NCBI RefSeq assembly: GCF_001039355.2
Contig: NW_019775434.1
Coordinates: 362,462-407,862, forward strand
Direction: 5' to 3'
DNA: 45,401 nt
From: Lingula anatina
Taxonomy: Eukaryota; Brachiopoda; Lingulata; Lingulida; Lingulidae
Shown: piece by piece, positions 18,041 through 30,170 of the stretch
Layout: the number at the start of each line of letters is the position of its first letter
How positions within the stretch are numbered: position 1 is the first letter of the stretch
Notes under the pieces: generated by a model
The model's input: the letters and a program-made list of their open reading frames with translations, nothing else
Told to the model about the DNA's origin: nothing
Database searches by the model: none
Program-made: the position numbers and the translations under genes

Positions 18041-18318
18041 ATATTAACCTTTAACTGTTAGTATAATAATTATAGGAAATAGTAACAAACTTTCTTCATT
18101 TATACATGTAGCTACATTTATTCCACATAGAAAATTACATAAGATATTTTAAAAACAATTATTGGTTTCACTGTGAAGGGAAAATTAGTTCAAGGCATGA
18201 TCTAGTAAAAAATTGGTCTCGGGTAATCTGATTACTTCCATTCAACTACATGCCATTGGTTAGTTATTCAATACCATTCAATACAGCAGCAGCATTGTAC
18301 AGACTTGTTACACATAAA

Positions 18319-18604
18319 CTAAGAGACCATTCCCAGAAACTGTCATACTAACTTAAGATCGATATGTCTCCAAAGGGATTCTCACTGCTAATTGCTATCA
18401 ACTTAAGCGGCTTAAATGTCCATCATGCCTACTAAAGCTGGTAGGGGGTATTTAACTGAGCATACACTAAAGTTAATTAAGTTAATTACCCCCTAGTTGA
18501 TTCAGTAGGCTTGACAGCTGCTTAAATTGATAACAATTTAGTGTGAATTCCCATGGAGTTAGAACGATCCAGTTGGATTGTTCTAGGCATGGGAACCCAG
18601 TTTA
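18319..18604. mobile_element. MITE family A, copy 2 (diverged)
   Basis: Shares landmarks with 17840-18040 in the same orientation: gcctactaaagctggtaggg, aattaccccct and gaattcccatggagttag. Ends carry gagaccattccca and gcatgggaaccca in inverted orientation. It contains an extra internal foldback around gttaattaagttaattac. Confidence 0.65.
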
Positions 18605-19331
18605 AAATCTGAATTAGGGAGCATCCCATGAGTGCAAACCTCTGCCAACAAAAAGGCAATGAAAAACTTTTTAAAATATCATCAAAACAACTCTTTTAGG
18701 TATCTTGTCCTATTACAAATAAAGCAATGACTGTTAAAACAGCTTTTTCTTTAGTGGATGTAATGAAATTAAATCTAGCTCAATCTTGGAATCCACACCC
18801 TTTGCATTTCCTATTTATCTGAAAGTCTGGACAATTTAATTTGAATTGTATACATGCCATTTAAGTGTTAATTGCTTTTCATTACCAAAACAATGGGATA
18901 TTTAGTTTTCTTTGCCCAGGTCCATCAATTTTTGGCATTGGTCGATCATGGCCCTTTAATCTGCGGTTGGGGGAACAGTTGCTGTGAAAAAAATGAAACA
19001 ATAAATTCTATATTGAATACAACTGAATACAATTTGGCCTTAGTTATTGCTTTTTGTAGAAACTGAACTCCTTCCATTTTGAATATTAATTTTTTTATTG
19101 GGGGGGGGGGGCTGTCTTCAGATGAATTAATCAATGGTTGTATTGTACTGTATCAGGACATGATCATGGTATAAAAATAACAAAATGCATAATTCTATTG
19201 GAAAAAGTAAAAGTGCTGAACAGGCCTACTGAACTTATGTGGCATCTCACTCAACCAATCTTTCCTATTGAAGGTCAACATGATGAGTCGGGCTGGGAGG
19301 TCAACATAACATACTTGGCACCACAGCAAAG
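18605..19331. other. Non-coding spacer
   Basis: AT-rich intergenic DNA with a poly-G run at about 19101-19110. No gene or repeat family is recognised. Confidence 0.5.
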
Positions 19332-19597
19332 CAGCCTCAGACCTTATAAACAGATTAGGCATTTACAAACACTACCCACAGATCTTTTAGCACTAACACC
19401 CATATTAACCACATAAACCACAAATTAACCAGCACTACCAGAGCAAATGAACTTTATTGCTAGGTATCACTTTGTTGGTGGTAAATAATTGTATGGTGTG
19501 CTGGTTAATTTGTTTTGTGGTTAATATGGGCATTAGTGCTAAAAAATCTGTAGGTAGCGTTAGTAAACACCTAATCCATTTATAAGGCCTGAAACTG
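19332..19597. mobile_element. Foldback element with arms of about 104 bp
   Basis: The left arm (19332-19435) and right arm (19498-19597) are inverted copies. For example cctcagaccttataaacag pairs with the reverse complement of ttataaggcctgaaactg, and cacaaattaaccagcac with gtgctggttaatttgt. The loop is about 62 bp and there is no coding sequence. A long hairpin MITE is the likely explanation. Confidence 0.85.
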
Positions 19598-22500
19598 TCA
19601 TCTGTCTCCAGAAGGTTATATTAGTCTCAAAAAGTGTATTATATATTTATGATAAATTAGCTATATACACATAGTTGTTTAAAAAAACAAGTGCAGCTGC
19701 AATTATGTACATATAAAGTCATTCATTAAAGCAATAAGTTACTAAGTTAAAGAAAAGAACAAACTACAATTACTTTAAAATATTATATGAACAATAATTA
19801 AATGCAATATCCTATACACATGGTTTTCATGTGAATTCCATTTTAATGATAAAAGTGCCCTATAGGAAGTACAGGCATACAATGAAACGGAGATACTTAT
19901 ACAGTAGAAAAAATCATTTTCCTGGAAATTTGCAACTCTTCCCATGACCACCATGTCCAAATTTGTTGACATAATTACCACCTATAATTTTGTTTTTGAT
20001 TCCAACTTTTAAAGAGACTGGTATATTCCCATGACCTGTAGCAAAAATTTTAGATCTCGAAAACCAGTTGTCAACAGTTATGGATTTAAAATACCTTGGT
20101 GAAGGGAAAGTTAATGAAATTTTTATTTTATTTCTGTAATAGTGATTATTACTTTTGATAATTATATGCCTTAAATGTAATGTTTTCTTAGCCGATTTAT
20201 GAAGTGGCACTTTCAACAAAATATATCACCTAACATAATGCACTTTTTAAATTAAAAAATTTCTCTACAACCAAACCTTAAACCCTTTTTACAGTAAACT
20301 TTGTGCCATCTCCGAATCACTAAAACCACATCCAAAACAATCTGAACTACAAACAAAATACAAAAAAAAAAAAAAATCTTCACCATTTGAATAATTTCAA
20401 AAAGTACTGAATGGCCATCCCTATCATTCAAAAACTTTCACGCCTATGTTTTAATCTGTCAACTTCATTTATTTATATGTTAAGCTTTATTTAATGCAGA
20501 GATTATCTTCACTCATAATTAATATTTAAAACTTGCAGACATAATAAAATGAAATTAAATATTAAAAGTTAGAGAAAAATACTTGTTAAAAATGTTCAAA
20601 GGAAACCTGCCTTGTTACAATTTACTGTACATATTTCTACATATCCACTGTCAATTATATCTAGAATATTTTAAAAATTCAATTCACTTATTTAGCAAAA
20701 CACTTCACTTCAAACTGTCCAGTTAAATAAACTGTTCCTAAAATATGGTCCTACAGATTGACAAAACCTACAAAATTAATAAAATTTATGATAAATTTGG
20801 TTATTTTTATTACAGTGCTTAAGAGAGCACAGAGTGCTAGGAGTAGAGGCATGAATTTTTCACAAATGAATGAAAAATTACAACTGGTGAAACATCCATA
20901 TTGAAAAAATCACAAAAAAAAGCATTTTGAGAGATTAAAAAAATCTTGAAATTAGGTCTGTAACAATCATATAGTAATGAAATACTATGACACATCATTA
21001 CATAAAATTGCAAGCAAGGCCCAACATTTTTTAAAATTAGAATTTATACTTTAAACATGGAGGGGATTTTATACATCACCACTATTCTTGTTCGGTAAAA
21101 AATATTCTTTGCCTGTGGTTATAGGAAATTGTTCGTACCTGAATAAAGCACATTTTGGGACTGATTAAGCATGTGAATTTAAAATCATGATGTTTCAATT
21201 TTTAACCCCATCAGCTGCACAAGAGCCATGACTAAAAGAGCTGGCTTCGAACTTTACCCCAACAAAGAAAAATAATCATAATTATTGATCTGTAAAGCAA
21301 GATTAGAGACAGTGTTAGAGAAAATGGAAAATGTGAATTTAACATGGGGTATCCTGGAAAAAGTATAAAAATCTAATTCTCCTTTTAACTGCCTAGTACA
21401 TGGAATAATCTGTTGATTAATACTCAAAACCTATATGATGTAAAAGGATTTAGTCAAAACTGTTAACAATGCATCAAAACAAAAAGACTGGTAAATTTCA
21501 AAAGAAAGAAAACTTACGTGTTTAATTTTTTTTAAATCAATGTAGTTTCATGCAACATATATTTAGAGAGAAAAAATTAATGATATACATTTAACATTTA
21601 AAGTCAAAGTAGGAATATTTCACAGCACTAGAGGATATGAACATATAAATATTTTTCAACGTATAGTTCCATGCTTCTCCAATGTGGCTGGCCAGAAGAT
21701 TTTGGTTTGTCATTCAAAAAAAAAAAAACATTTTTTTTCCGAGACAGCTCAGACACAAAACATGTCTCTGACATGATTCAACTGGTCACTTTTTGTGGAA
21801 TAACCTTAGCCAAACTCCTCTGAATTTACATCAGTTTTATAACAATTTCATCCATCACTGTAATACTTACAGCATATAACAAACTTCACAACTTGTACAC
21901 AGTTCAAAGACAAACATCTCAAAATAATCAAATGCCATTCAAACAAAACTAGTAGGTTACATTTATGTACCATCTTAACTCCTATCAAAAGATGGTTTAC
22001 AAGGTTTTCTTCATGTTTGATAACAATGGCACACTTAAAATATCATTGAGCAAAGTCAAGTCACATATATCTATTCGGAAGTTAAACTGTGAAGGAAGAA
22101 GTATTGAAAATAGTTCAAATATAATCCAGGGTCTATACCCATGGTTTAAGCTTTGAACTTTGGCGGCAAACCAATGAGTCTGACTCTGTCACCTTAATAG
22201 CATCTCCCTGGAGTGAACTTCACAAAACAAAACACAGATGAAAGTTGGCCTTTTAAGACTCATAAAACTAAAAATGCCAGCCATTTTGACCATTGTATAT
22301 CAGAGTAATTCTTTCTATCATAAAAGAGAAAAAGATAATTGTAGTTGTATTTTAAAGTATGAAATGGTGTATGTTTTGGACTATTAGTTTTTTCATCTTA
22401 CCTATCATAATAACTTGATTATTCTAGTGGACTACTACTTAAGTTTAAGACCAGCTTTCAAACTTAACTCATTTTAAGTAATGCTTGCAAGTAGTTTATA

Positions 22501-22661
22501 TTTATGCTGTTTAAACACAAACTATTAGCTCCATTCAGTCATAAAGGCGCATTTGCCATGGTATCAACTAAAACCGGATTCTGTAACAGATTTTCTTTCT
22601 TCGAGGCCATTTTTTTATGAGCTGAGCAGTCCAATGTTATCTTACCAGACACTAGTATAAA
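19598..22661 (-). other. Probable 3' untranslated region and downstream DNA of the adenylate cyclase
   Basis: AT-rich sequence after the cyclase stop codon on the minus strand. Several TTTATT words (reverse complement of AATAAA), for example at 20468-20473, could be polyadenylation signals, but I cannot choose among them. No other gene is recognised. Poly-A/poly-T runs lie near 20360 and 21718-21737. Confidence 0.4.
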
Positions 22662-24337
22662 TTAGTCCCACTGCGCCCCTTCTCTTTTGTGCAGTAAGAA
22701 GCAAGTCCTCATGTCCCCTTTGCCTTTAACAAATACAGTGCCCCTATGTTCGAACTCAAATTTGTCCTCTAGCATATTAGCAGTGCCCTCTGGAAGCTGT
22801 ATTCTGCCAGGCATACCTGTGGAGTACATTCGGCTTGCGATGTTCACCGTGTCCCCCCATATATCATACAGAAGTTTAGATGTCCCAATGACACCAGATG
22901 TCACTTCACCGCAGTAGAACCCTATCGACAAGACAAACCCAAACTCCAGCATCCCTTCATTGAATTGCTGTACCACATGCTGCATTTCTATAGTGTAGTC
23001 TAGCAATGTGTACAAATGTGCATTGGGGTGCCGATTCTGCAACCGCGTCTGCTCATTGAGTCCTGATGCCACCATCAAGGTGTGCCCTATGGTCTTGATT
23101 TTTTCGACATCCTTAAAGCGTGAGTCTCCCAATAGTTCTTCAAAATTTCCGACAAGTTCATTCAACACTCGTAGGCATTCTCTACCTCCTTCGTAGGATT
23201 CGTCGTAAAATTCATGGAAGTTAACAATGCTGGCAAATATAACACCAACATTTTTGTGATTCTTAGAGTACTTCGATGTCTTCTTCAGTTGCTCAGAGAT
23301 GTGCTCGGGAATGATGTTGTGCAGCAGCCAATCAGCATGCTTCTTTTCAATCTCCATGCGCGATCTGTCTGCTGATGCTTCCTCATCTCCATGGAAACCA
23401 AGACGGTAACTGACTTCAAACTCGCGGTTCAAAAACCACACCAAAAGCAGCAGTAGGGCCATATCCAGAATAATCTCAAAGCGAAGCTTATGTTTTCCTG
23501 AGAACAAGACATTACTGTCCAACTTGATTTGTGCTGTATAATTCTGCCAGATGGTCTCGTTATTGGTGAGATTAAAGGAACTTGAGGTCACATTGTACAC
23601 GTTATGGTACTGGGATTCCGAGCACACACCAATCCCAAGGAGCAGAAGCAAGACAATTCCCACCAGACTGGCTAAAATCGACTTCATCCAAGAACTAAGC
23701 ATTGTGAAATTACAGTAATGAAGGAGTGCCACCAGTAGCAGGTAGCAGTAGAATATAGCGTGTTTTTGTTGGTCCTCTTCCTGAGCACACGAGAAATTGG
23801 CATAGACCGCAGCCGCAGGAAGTGAGGTCAAAACAGCACCTAGAACGTGGCGCATGTACCAGAGGGAAATACAGCGACGGATGCGTTCTAGACAACCTCG
23901 AGCAGGAGCCTCAATGAGCACGTCCTTGATGTATGGAATCAGCATCACAACCTCGAACACCATGGCAACAACAAAGTAGGTCACCCATGGCATGGTAATT
24001 CCAAACACTATGAAACAACAGATAGAAATAGCCACCAGGAAGATAAAAGAGATCACCATGTCGATAAAAGCATTAAAACGCGGGGAGGCGAATGTTTTCA
24101 CTTTCAGTTGCTGATTGTCGTCGTCTAAGTAATGTTCCCTGTAACGCTTCTCCAAGCCTGCTGTTTTGAAAGTTAGTGTACACTGGTTAATAGGAGGCTT
24201 GTAGAAATAATCGCTGTTATTTTCCGTGTCTTCTTGGATGTAGTGAATAAGCTGCTTGTCTGTCTGTTGTCGAAGCTGACGTGTTTTGGTGAGAGTCTCG
24301 TTGATGGGGACCATGGTAGAGTCTACCTCCATACCCT
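22662..24337 (-). CDS. ADCY9-like: Adenylate cyclase last exon: membrane domain M2 and catalytic C2a
   Basis: One uninterrupted exon of 1,676 bp encodes about 558 residues. It begins after the acceptor TTCATTAACAG in phase 1. DTENNSDYFYKPPINQ precedes six hydrophobic segments; the loop before the last has NVT, NLT, NET and NYT glycosylation sequons. The C2a domain contains the adenine-binding Lys of EKIKTIG, the Asp of LLYDIWG and the Asn and Arg of TVNIASRM, so the catalytic residues contributed by C2 are intact. In the forskolin pocket, the Leu of ECLRVLNEL is as in forskolin-sensitive isoforms, but the Ser after KTIG is His. The chain ends ...HKREGAQWD then TAA. Open reading continues 58 bases upstream into the intron by chance. 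Confidence 0.92.
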
Positions 24338-26601
24338 CTGTTAATGAAACAATTATCAAGATATTAAAACTGTGGCTGTACATCTTCAAAGCCACTGAAG
24401 GATAAGTTTAAGTCCTTTAAGACACATTTAAAATAGTAGTTTATACAACACATCTTACAAATATGTTAAAGTCTTTAAATGAAAATATCGCTAATGTCAG
24501 TTGTGTGTAATAATATAAAATCGTGCTATTCAGTTTTTAATAAATTTCATAAACAGGCTAGAAAAAGTAAAAATTAATGTCAACATATTTGAAACAAATC
24601 TTTTAGTACATTCAAATACCGAACATAAGGTCACATCATTTAAACAGTCTCATAAAGTTTTACATGAAAGAGAGTTGTTGTATATACAGAATTGCATATG
24701 AGGTAAGAAAATGTCAGTCTGCAAATAAACTGTGCTATGTACTATAAGTCTAGACAAGTCACCATCTCAGATGTGACTGAGTGAGGTGTGACATAATACC
24801 AGGGGCAGATCAAGAAATATTTTCTGACTTTCTTCAAAATTATATCTTCATTGATCCATCCTCCATTTTTAAAAATCTGACCGTCTTCCGGAAGACCCAG
24901 AAGACAAATTAAATCAAACCCTGATAATATCAAGGTAGAGCGTACAAACCTTTCTCCTCCTCTGCGATCTCCTCCAGGGACATCTCACTAATGGCAAAGA
25001 ACCCGCTCTGCCTGCGCCCCAGAAGGAATGCTGGTGTGACTCCATTGGGCTAAAAAGGGAAATGAATTTACATTTTTTAGCGAAGACTTTAAGTGCATGC
25101 TATATTGGGAAATGAATATTACATAAGATAAGAGTTTATTTAGCCAATTATAAAAATCGGAAATCATTTTCCATTGGAAAATATATGGCAAATGAAAAAA
25201 AAAATATGAATATGTATCTGTTAAAAATAAAATTAGATAATTTTTTAACAGAATACAACCACATGGTCACGTAGCTTCTGCTGATATTGTCTTTCTTCAA
25301 ACAAGTCTTAGTTTATCCATAAATCAATAAAGAGCCAACTATGACCAATATTTGATAAACATGCATGCAACTGCTCACATGTCAATACTTATACTTAAAT
25401 GACGTTACCCGTGTTATGGCATGTCAGACTCCTGTAAATTAAAAAATACACTAATTCACATTGTTTGACCTGTAATGGTACACCTGTGTTGTCTATGAAA
25501 TAGTCTGTCTCCAATATTCATCAACAAAGCTCACAACAATTTATCCATACTTACTGCTTGTGTGTCATTGTGAGAGTCTAAAATCTGTGTGCGGAGGCTG
25601 GGTCGACGTGGTTCAGAAAGATTCTGAAAGAAGAAAAAATTCAATATGTCACCTAGCTCCAAACCACCCTTACACAGTGTACTAGGTGTGACAACATCGC
25701 AATCCTATGGCCTAAGTTACTCAAATTGTGCTAGGTGTGACAACATCACAATCCTATGGCCTAAGTAACTCAAATTGTGCTAGGTGTGACAACATCACAA
25801 TCCTATGGCCCAAGTAACCCAAATTGTGCTAGGTGTGACAACATCACAATCTTATTGCCTAAGTAACACAAACCGCATTAGGTGTGACAAAACTGCCTCA
25901 TCAACTCACAGGACTATTCAACCCATCCACCACAATACTGTCAGCATCATGCTTGTCTTCAGAGATGGAGCTTCTACTCCCTGAGTGTTCACTGCTTGTG
26001 TTCAGGTTCGGAGTGGCTGGCTTGCTCTTGGGGCCAACTATGAAGTATGTTTTTATATCTGGAAATAACCATTCACAGTTGGGGTTACATTACATAAAGA
26101 ATAAATATTCTAAAGACACGAGTGTTAGACTTTTATTTGGCAAAAAAAACAATTTCCTTGAAATTTCAATACTTTCTCTCACACCACTGCACAGCATATC
26201 CATTAGTTTTGACAAAATTTGTGCTGATTTTAAATTCTCTACATTTTAAAATCTTTCAGTCATTCTCAAATTGAAGACAGATACTGGTGAATTTCACTTG
26301 TAAAGCTAAAAATGAACATTTTCAATTTCCATTTAGAACACTTCCACGTCTTAATAGTTAACACTGTAACAATCAACCATTATACAACACAAGATCTGAA
26401 TCATTACTATCATAAACTAACATATGGATCAGAAAAGAAACATAAATGAATAACATGAAAAATATAAGATCTAATAAATGTAAACCATATCATTGGTTAT
26501 CACTGGGTGTGACTTACATTTGTCTGATTCCTCCATCTGCACCTGGAACTTGGATGTTTCACTGTCATATTTCTCCACTAAAAGTTTGGTTTTCCGTGTG
26601 T
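22662..26601 (-). CDS. ADCY9-like: Membrane adenylate cyclase, type 9-like (gene-level, 3' five exons; 5' part outside the recognised region)
   Basis: Five exons on the minus strand (26601-26518, 26058-25910, 25623-25555, 25049-24950, 24337-22662) join without phase conflict. They encode the end of the first catalytic domain (IKTYFIVG), a Ser-rich C1b linker, a six-helix membrane domain M2 with glycosylation sites in its large extracellular loop, and the complete second catalytic domain C2a. The enzyme makes cyclic AMP from ATP at the plasma membrane, normally under G-protein control. VGVIFASIVNF, EFYDESYEGGRECLRVLNEL and HRGTVFVKGKG are closest to vertebrate ADCY9 among the types I recall. 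The C1a core and M1 exons were not found up to 45401. Confidence 0.88.
24338..24949 (-). other. Adenylate cyclase intron with dispersed-repeat copy
   Basis: Phase-1 intron. At about 24784-24906 it contains the inverted counterpart of the repeat found in the Roco intron at 8719-8869. Confidence 0.7.
24950..25049 (-). CDS. ADCY9-like: Adenylate cyclase exon: C1b linker
   Basis: 100 bp, from acceptor TTTTTAG (phase 0) to AAAG then GTTTGT (phase 1). It encodes PNGVTPAFLLGRRQSGFFAI and SEMSLEEIAEEEK. This is the cytoplasmic linker between C1a and M2. The frame joins its neighbours without a gap. Confidence 0.85.
25555..25623 (-). CDS. ADCY9-like: Adenylate cyclase exon: small C1b exon
   Basis: 69 bp coding 23 residues (NLSEPRRPSLRTQILDSHND and three more). 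Acceptor TTCTTTCAG and donor GCA then GTAAGT are both consensus, phase 0 on each side, so it could be skipped without frameshift. The RRPS sequence resembles a protein kinase A phosphorylation site, a possible feedback point, though this is inference. Confidence 0.82.
25682..25890. repeat. 49-bp minisatellite, about four copies
   Basis: The word ctaggtgtgacaac recurs at 25682, 25731, 25780 and 25829, and in diverged form at 25878, an exact 49-base period. It lies in the adenylate cyclase intron, almost touching the exon at 25910. Confidence 0.93.
25910..26058 (-). CDS. ADCY9-like: Adenylate cyclase exon: end of C1a and start of C1b
   Basis: 149 bp from acceptor TTTCCAG to donor CCT then GTGAGT. 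The first codon is completed by the upstream exon, giving YIKTYFIVGPKSKP, the characteristic end of a class III cyclase domain in membrane cyclases. A Ser-rich, probably disordered stretch follows (TSSEHSGSRSSISED). Confidence 0.87.
26518..26601 (-). CDS. ADCY9-like: Adenylate cyclase exon: late C1a
   Basis: 84 bp from acceptor TTCTTACAG to AAAT then GTAAGT. It encodes TRKTKLLVEKYDSETSKFQV and QMEESDK, joining directly to YIKTYFIVG. It needs one base from an upstream exon that I did not find in the window. Confidence 0.78.
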
Positions 26602-27060
26602 CTGTAAGAAAACAGAAACCAATGATTACAGATACGGTTTGTGTGATTAAAATATGGCAAAGAAAATATGCGTTTCATACATTTTTCAATGATCTTAGAT
26701 AATTTTGAAGTGATTTTGATTAAATGATCACCACACTTCCTGTCAAAATATTCAAACCACCAAGTCTTTGTCAAAAAATATGGAAGATGGCTGTTCATTT
26801 GACTGTTGTTTCTGGTAACAACGGTATATTATAACAGTGCTTTGACACCTCTGTCAAAATGAAAACAATCCCAGAAAGGAGCTGCTTATGATTCAACACT
26901 TTTACAACCATTTCTTCCAAAATGTGGTAACACTAGAGAAAAGCAGAGGTTAACTTGGCCACAGCAGTAAATACACTAAACCCTGGGAAAACACTATAAT
27001 TCTACAAATTCTTATTCTTAATCTTAAAACACAATCAATGTTATTATTACCACATTTTCC

Positions 27061-27154
27061 TGCCAAAGTACTAAATAATGCACTTCCCACAAACCCAATA
27101 TACATGATAGCATGCTGTATATTGGGTTAGGGGGTAGCAGTGCATTATTTGCCA
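27061..27154. repeat. Short inverted-repeat (hairpin) element
   Basis: aaataatgcac and aacccaatataca on the left are mirrored by tgtatattgggtt and gtgcattattt on the right, with gcca at the outer edges and a short loop. The whole element is 94 bp. A miniature transposable element is likely. Confidence 0.75.
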
Positions 27155-27243
27155 TACATATGAAAGGACATTGTACATGTTTTTCACCCAAAACCCCTAA
27201 TTTTGAATGGAATATGCTGATTTTGCCTCATTGATATCACCCT

Positions 27244-27276
27244 GTGTGTGTGTGTGTGTGTGTGTATGTGTGTGTG
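27244..27276. repeat. (TG)n microsatellite
   Basis: Near-uninterrupted tg repeats. Confidence 0.9.
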
Positions 27277-30170
27277 CATATAACACTTAAAAAACTTTGC
27301 TACAGCAATGAAAATATATATCTCGCTAATGCTTATCCAGGTTATGATCAGAGAGAGTACCACTGTCCCATTAGTTTAGAAACACGCATTGGCTAAAAAT
27401 AAGGTTATAGATTCAACAAATACACGACTTTCATTAAATTCACTGTATTATTGAGTACATAACACTGCCAGTCATTGTTTTCCAATTCTCTCCTTCATTC
27501 AAATTGGGGGTGCTTTTTTCCGAGATTTCTAGAGAACGTGGCAGGAATGAAGATTTCATCAGTGCAAAAACGAATGAATCAAATGACTGCACACAGCAGG
27601 CATACAAAGGATGCTATAAAAAACCAAATCAATAAGAATTATGAGAGACATTTCCTTGATAAAAGCACCAAAACAGGAAGTTGTTGTAGACGGAATCTGC
27701 AATGTCTTTTACGGTTACCGTAATGACTCAAATTTTTAAACACTAACCCTTTTCCCCAATTTTGTACTTTTTAAGGCCTAATTATCTTTAGATATTCACA
27801 AGAATGGACATTCTGACATAAAGTCAACTTACTATTTTAAGATGTTTTTTAATCTTGGGAATGATTTGATCAAATTATCTGAATAATTACCACACACACA
27901 CACCTCAATAAAAATATGCTCTGCTGCACTGATATAAAGGCTGCACCTACACATCCTTTCAATGTCATTGGACTAAAAATTCCTATTTTACTTGGAATTA
28001 GGCTACAGATTGCCTTGATAAAAACTGCTACATTCAATTTCCCCGAGTTAATAAACTGGGACAATTAAATACGTCAATATGAGGCGATTTAACGAGGAAC
28101 CTGTCCCATTTCGATCTCCATGGTAAAAAGATGAGATTATTTCACATATAAAATCAAACTTCATTGAAAAATTCTGATCTCATAAATTAATGCAAGAAGG
28201 AAATCATCAAAAGTGGACGAGCTTCCATCAATAAAAAAAAAAAACAGACACAACAGAAAAAAACAGACTAATGTTTAGATATTCCACTGAAAGAGCAATC
28301 AGCTTATAATAATAGCTGCTTTGTGTTTCTTTCTTTGTATTCCCAAGATAGCTTTGTTTCCTGCTCGTCTTGCGTGCAGACGGATCCCATTTTCAGATAA
28401 CTTAGTAATGAGTCTTAAATGGAAAATTAATGTGAACACCAGGTCTCTTTACAATCTAATCAACACTCAAGGGAATCCCTCCAGAAGACCTTCTGCTAAT
28501 CAAAAGTATGCTGAATTGACTCTTAGAATGCCGTCGCCATGGAAAAAAAGGAAAAAAAACATTCAGAAAAAAACAATGTTAATCATGTGATGAAACATTT
28601 GATGACTTTTCCATTGGCAAGATTTATGCCCTTCGACAAAATCATATTTTCTCTCCCTCCGATGTTCATTTTGTTGTCCCTGGAGATTTCTGTTCTTTTT
28701 CTTCATTTTTTATCTCAATTTTCTTTTTTGTCCTTTCCTCCATTGACTTTTGCTTCATAAGCAATCAAATCTGTTGTTGAGCCATGGATAAAATTTTCAT
28801 TTGTTGTCAAGGCAAACTAAGTTCAGAGTGTAATCAAAGAAAAACACAACTCATTTTGATAACACCAACAATGAAATGTATTTTCTATGACTGTATCCCC
28901 AGCAATAATGTTTTCACGATTGATTAAAAGGATAGTTCAATCTGACAGCACAAATAGAAAATCCAGGGAAGAATTTAATCAGCTATATTATATACTCAGT
29001 TACAATAAGTTTATTCAAAACAAACTTAAAAAGACCCTAACATACTAGACGGAATACAACTTTGTTATCAGAAATGAAGGTGGGCCTTTCAAAAAAATCC
29101 AGAAAATACAAGCACCAAAAGGCACACAGCTCTATAATGGAGATCTGGGGGGCAGAAATACAATACACGAATATCTGGATTCCTTTCATCTCCTTTTGTA
29201 GCTGTTGTTTTAAAGAAACTATAACAGAAAATGGAAATTATTTCATTAATTTTATGTATTTATCACAAATTAAGCAAAAAATTCAATCTTGTGTGGCTTA
29301 AACAAATGCTACGATCAGCAAGTAATCTATCTGTGCTTCCTAGTTTTAATAATCAGTCTGTCGTCAGATATCTTAACTTTTCATCTGAATTTCACAAAAT
29401 ATTGCACCAATAAACAGGTTACCATTAAGTAAGAAACATTTTCCTTTTTCACATTTCATTTTTTTTTTTTTTTAATCTGAAAACTTTCCTTTGCAACAGC
29501 GAACAAGCACTTTTTACTTAGAAAAAATATGAGGGCAGCATAAATCTCAGGTTTTTAGGATTTTTTTTCTGCATAACACTTGCATCTGCATGCTTTCTTC
29601 TCATCTATAATATATGACAGGAAATCTTTTGGCCAGTATTTGCATTACAAACATTCTATGCCTGGTTTCCCATTCTGGCAAGGATATATGGTAATTATTT
29701 AACATTTTCAACGCCTTTTTTGTGATTATTTTTCTTTTTTAATTTCTATTATTTTCAGACACTCAAAACAATGTCATATCAAGTCAACAAACTTTTCAAA
29801 ACGTATGAATCAGTATTTATAAGTAATACTAACAAAACATCTTTGGCGGGAAAATAATAAATTCATGCTATTTGAATCTGATGAGTAATTACCATATATG
29901 TAACAGACATACCAGATAATGTTTCCTAGAGCTGTATTTGTAGCTTTACCTATAAAGGTACAAATTAAATTTTTTTTCTATTTTTTTCTTTTTTTACTTC
30001 ACATTTTTTTTTTATTCATAGTGCTTATAAATAGATAAGGAAACAAAGGCTGCCTTCACAACATAAGATCCGCGGACTAACTAGAATCGGTTTTAATTAA
30101 GCTACAACTGCTAGGCCCCTGCAGGGGCGGTGCCTGTAGAAGGCAGGAAGATCGTCAGAGGGCATTGCTT

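Larger units (their letters stand above)
26602..30170. other. Non-coding: probably large adenylate cyclase intron
   Basis: No cyclase C1a or M1 motif appears in either strand. The region contains a (TG)n run at about 27244-27276, a short hairpin element (27061-27154) and poly-A/poly-T tracts. The stretch about 28320-28560 is less AT-rich and has the texture of conserved non-coding DNA. Confidence 0.45.

Noticed and set aside
25682-25890. Regular 49-bp array as a CRISPR
   Set aside because: There are no distinct spacers: the whole unit repeats. The context is a eukaryotic intron.
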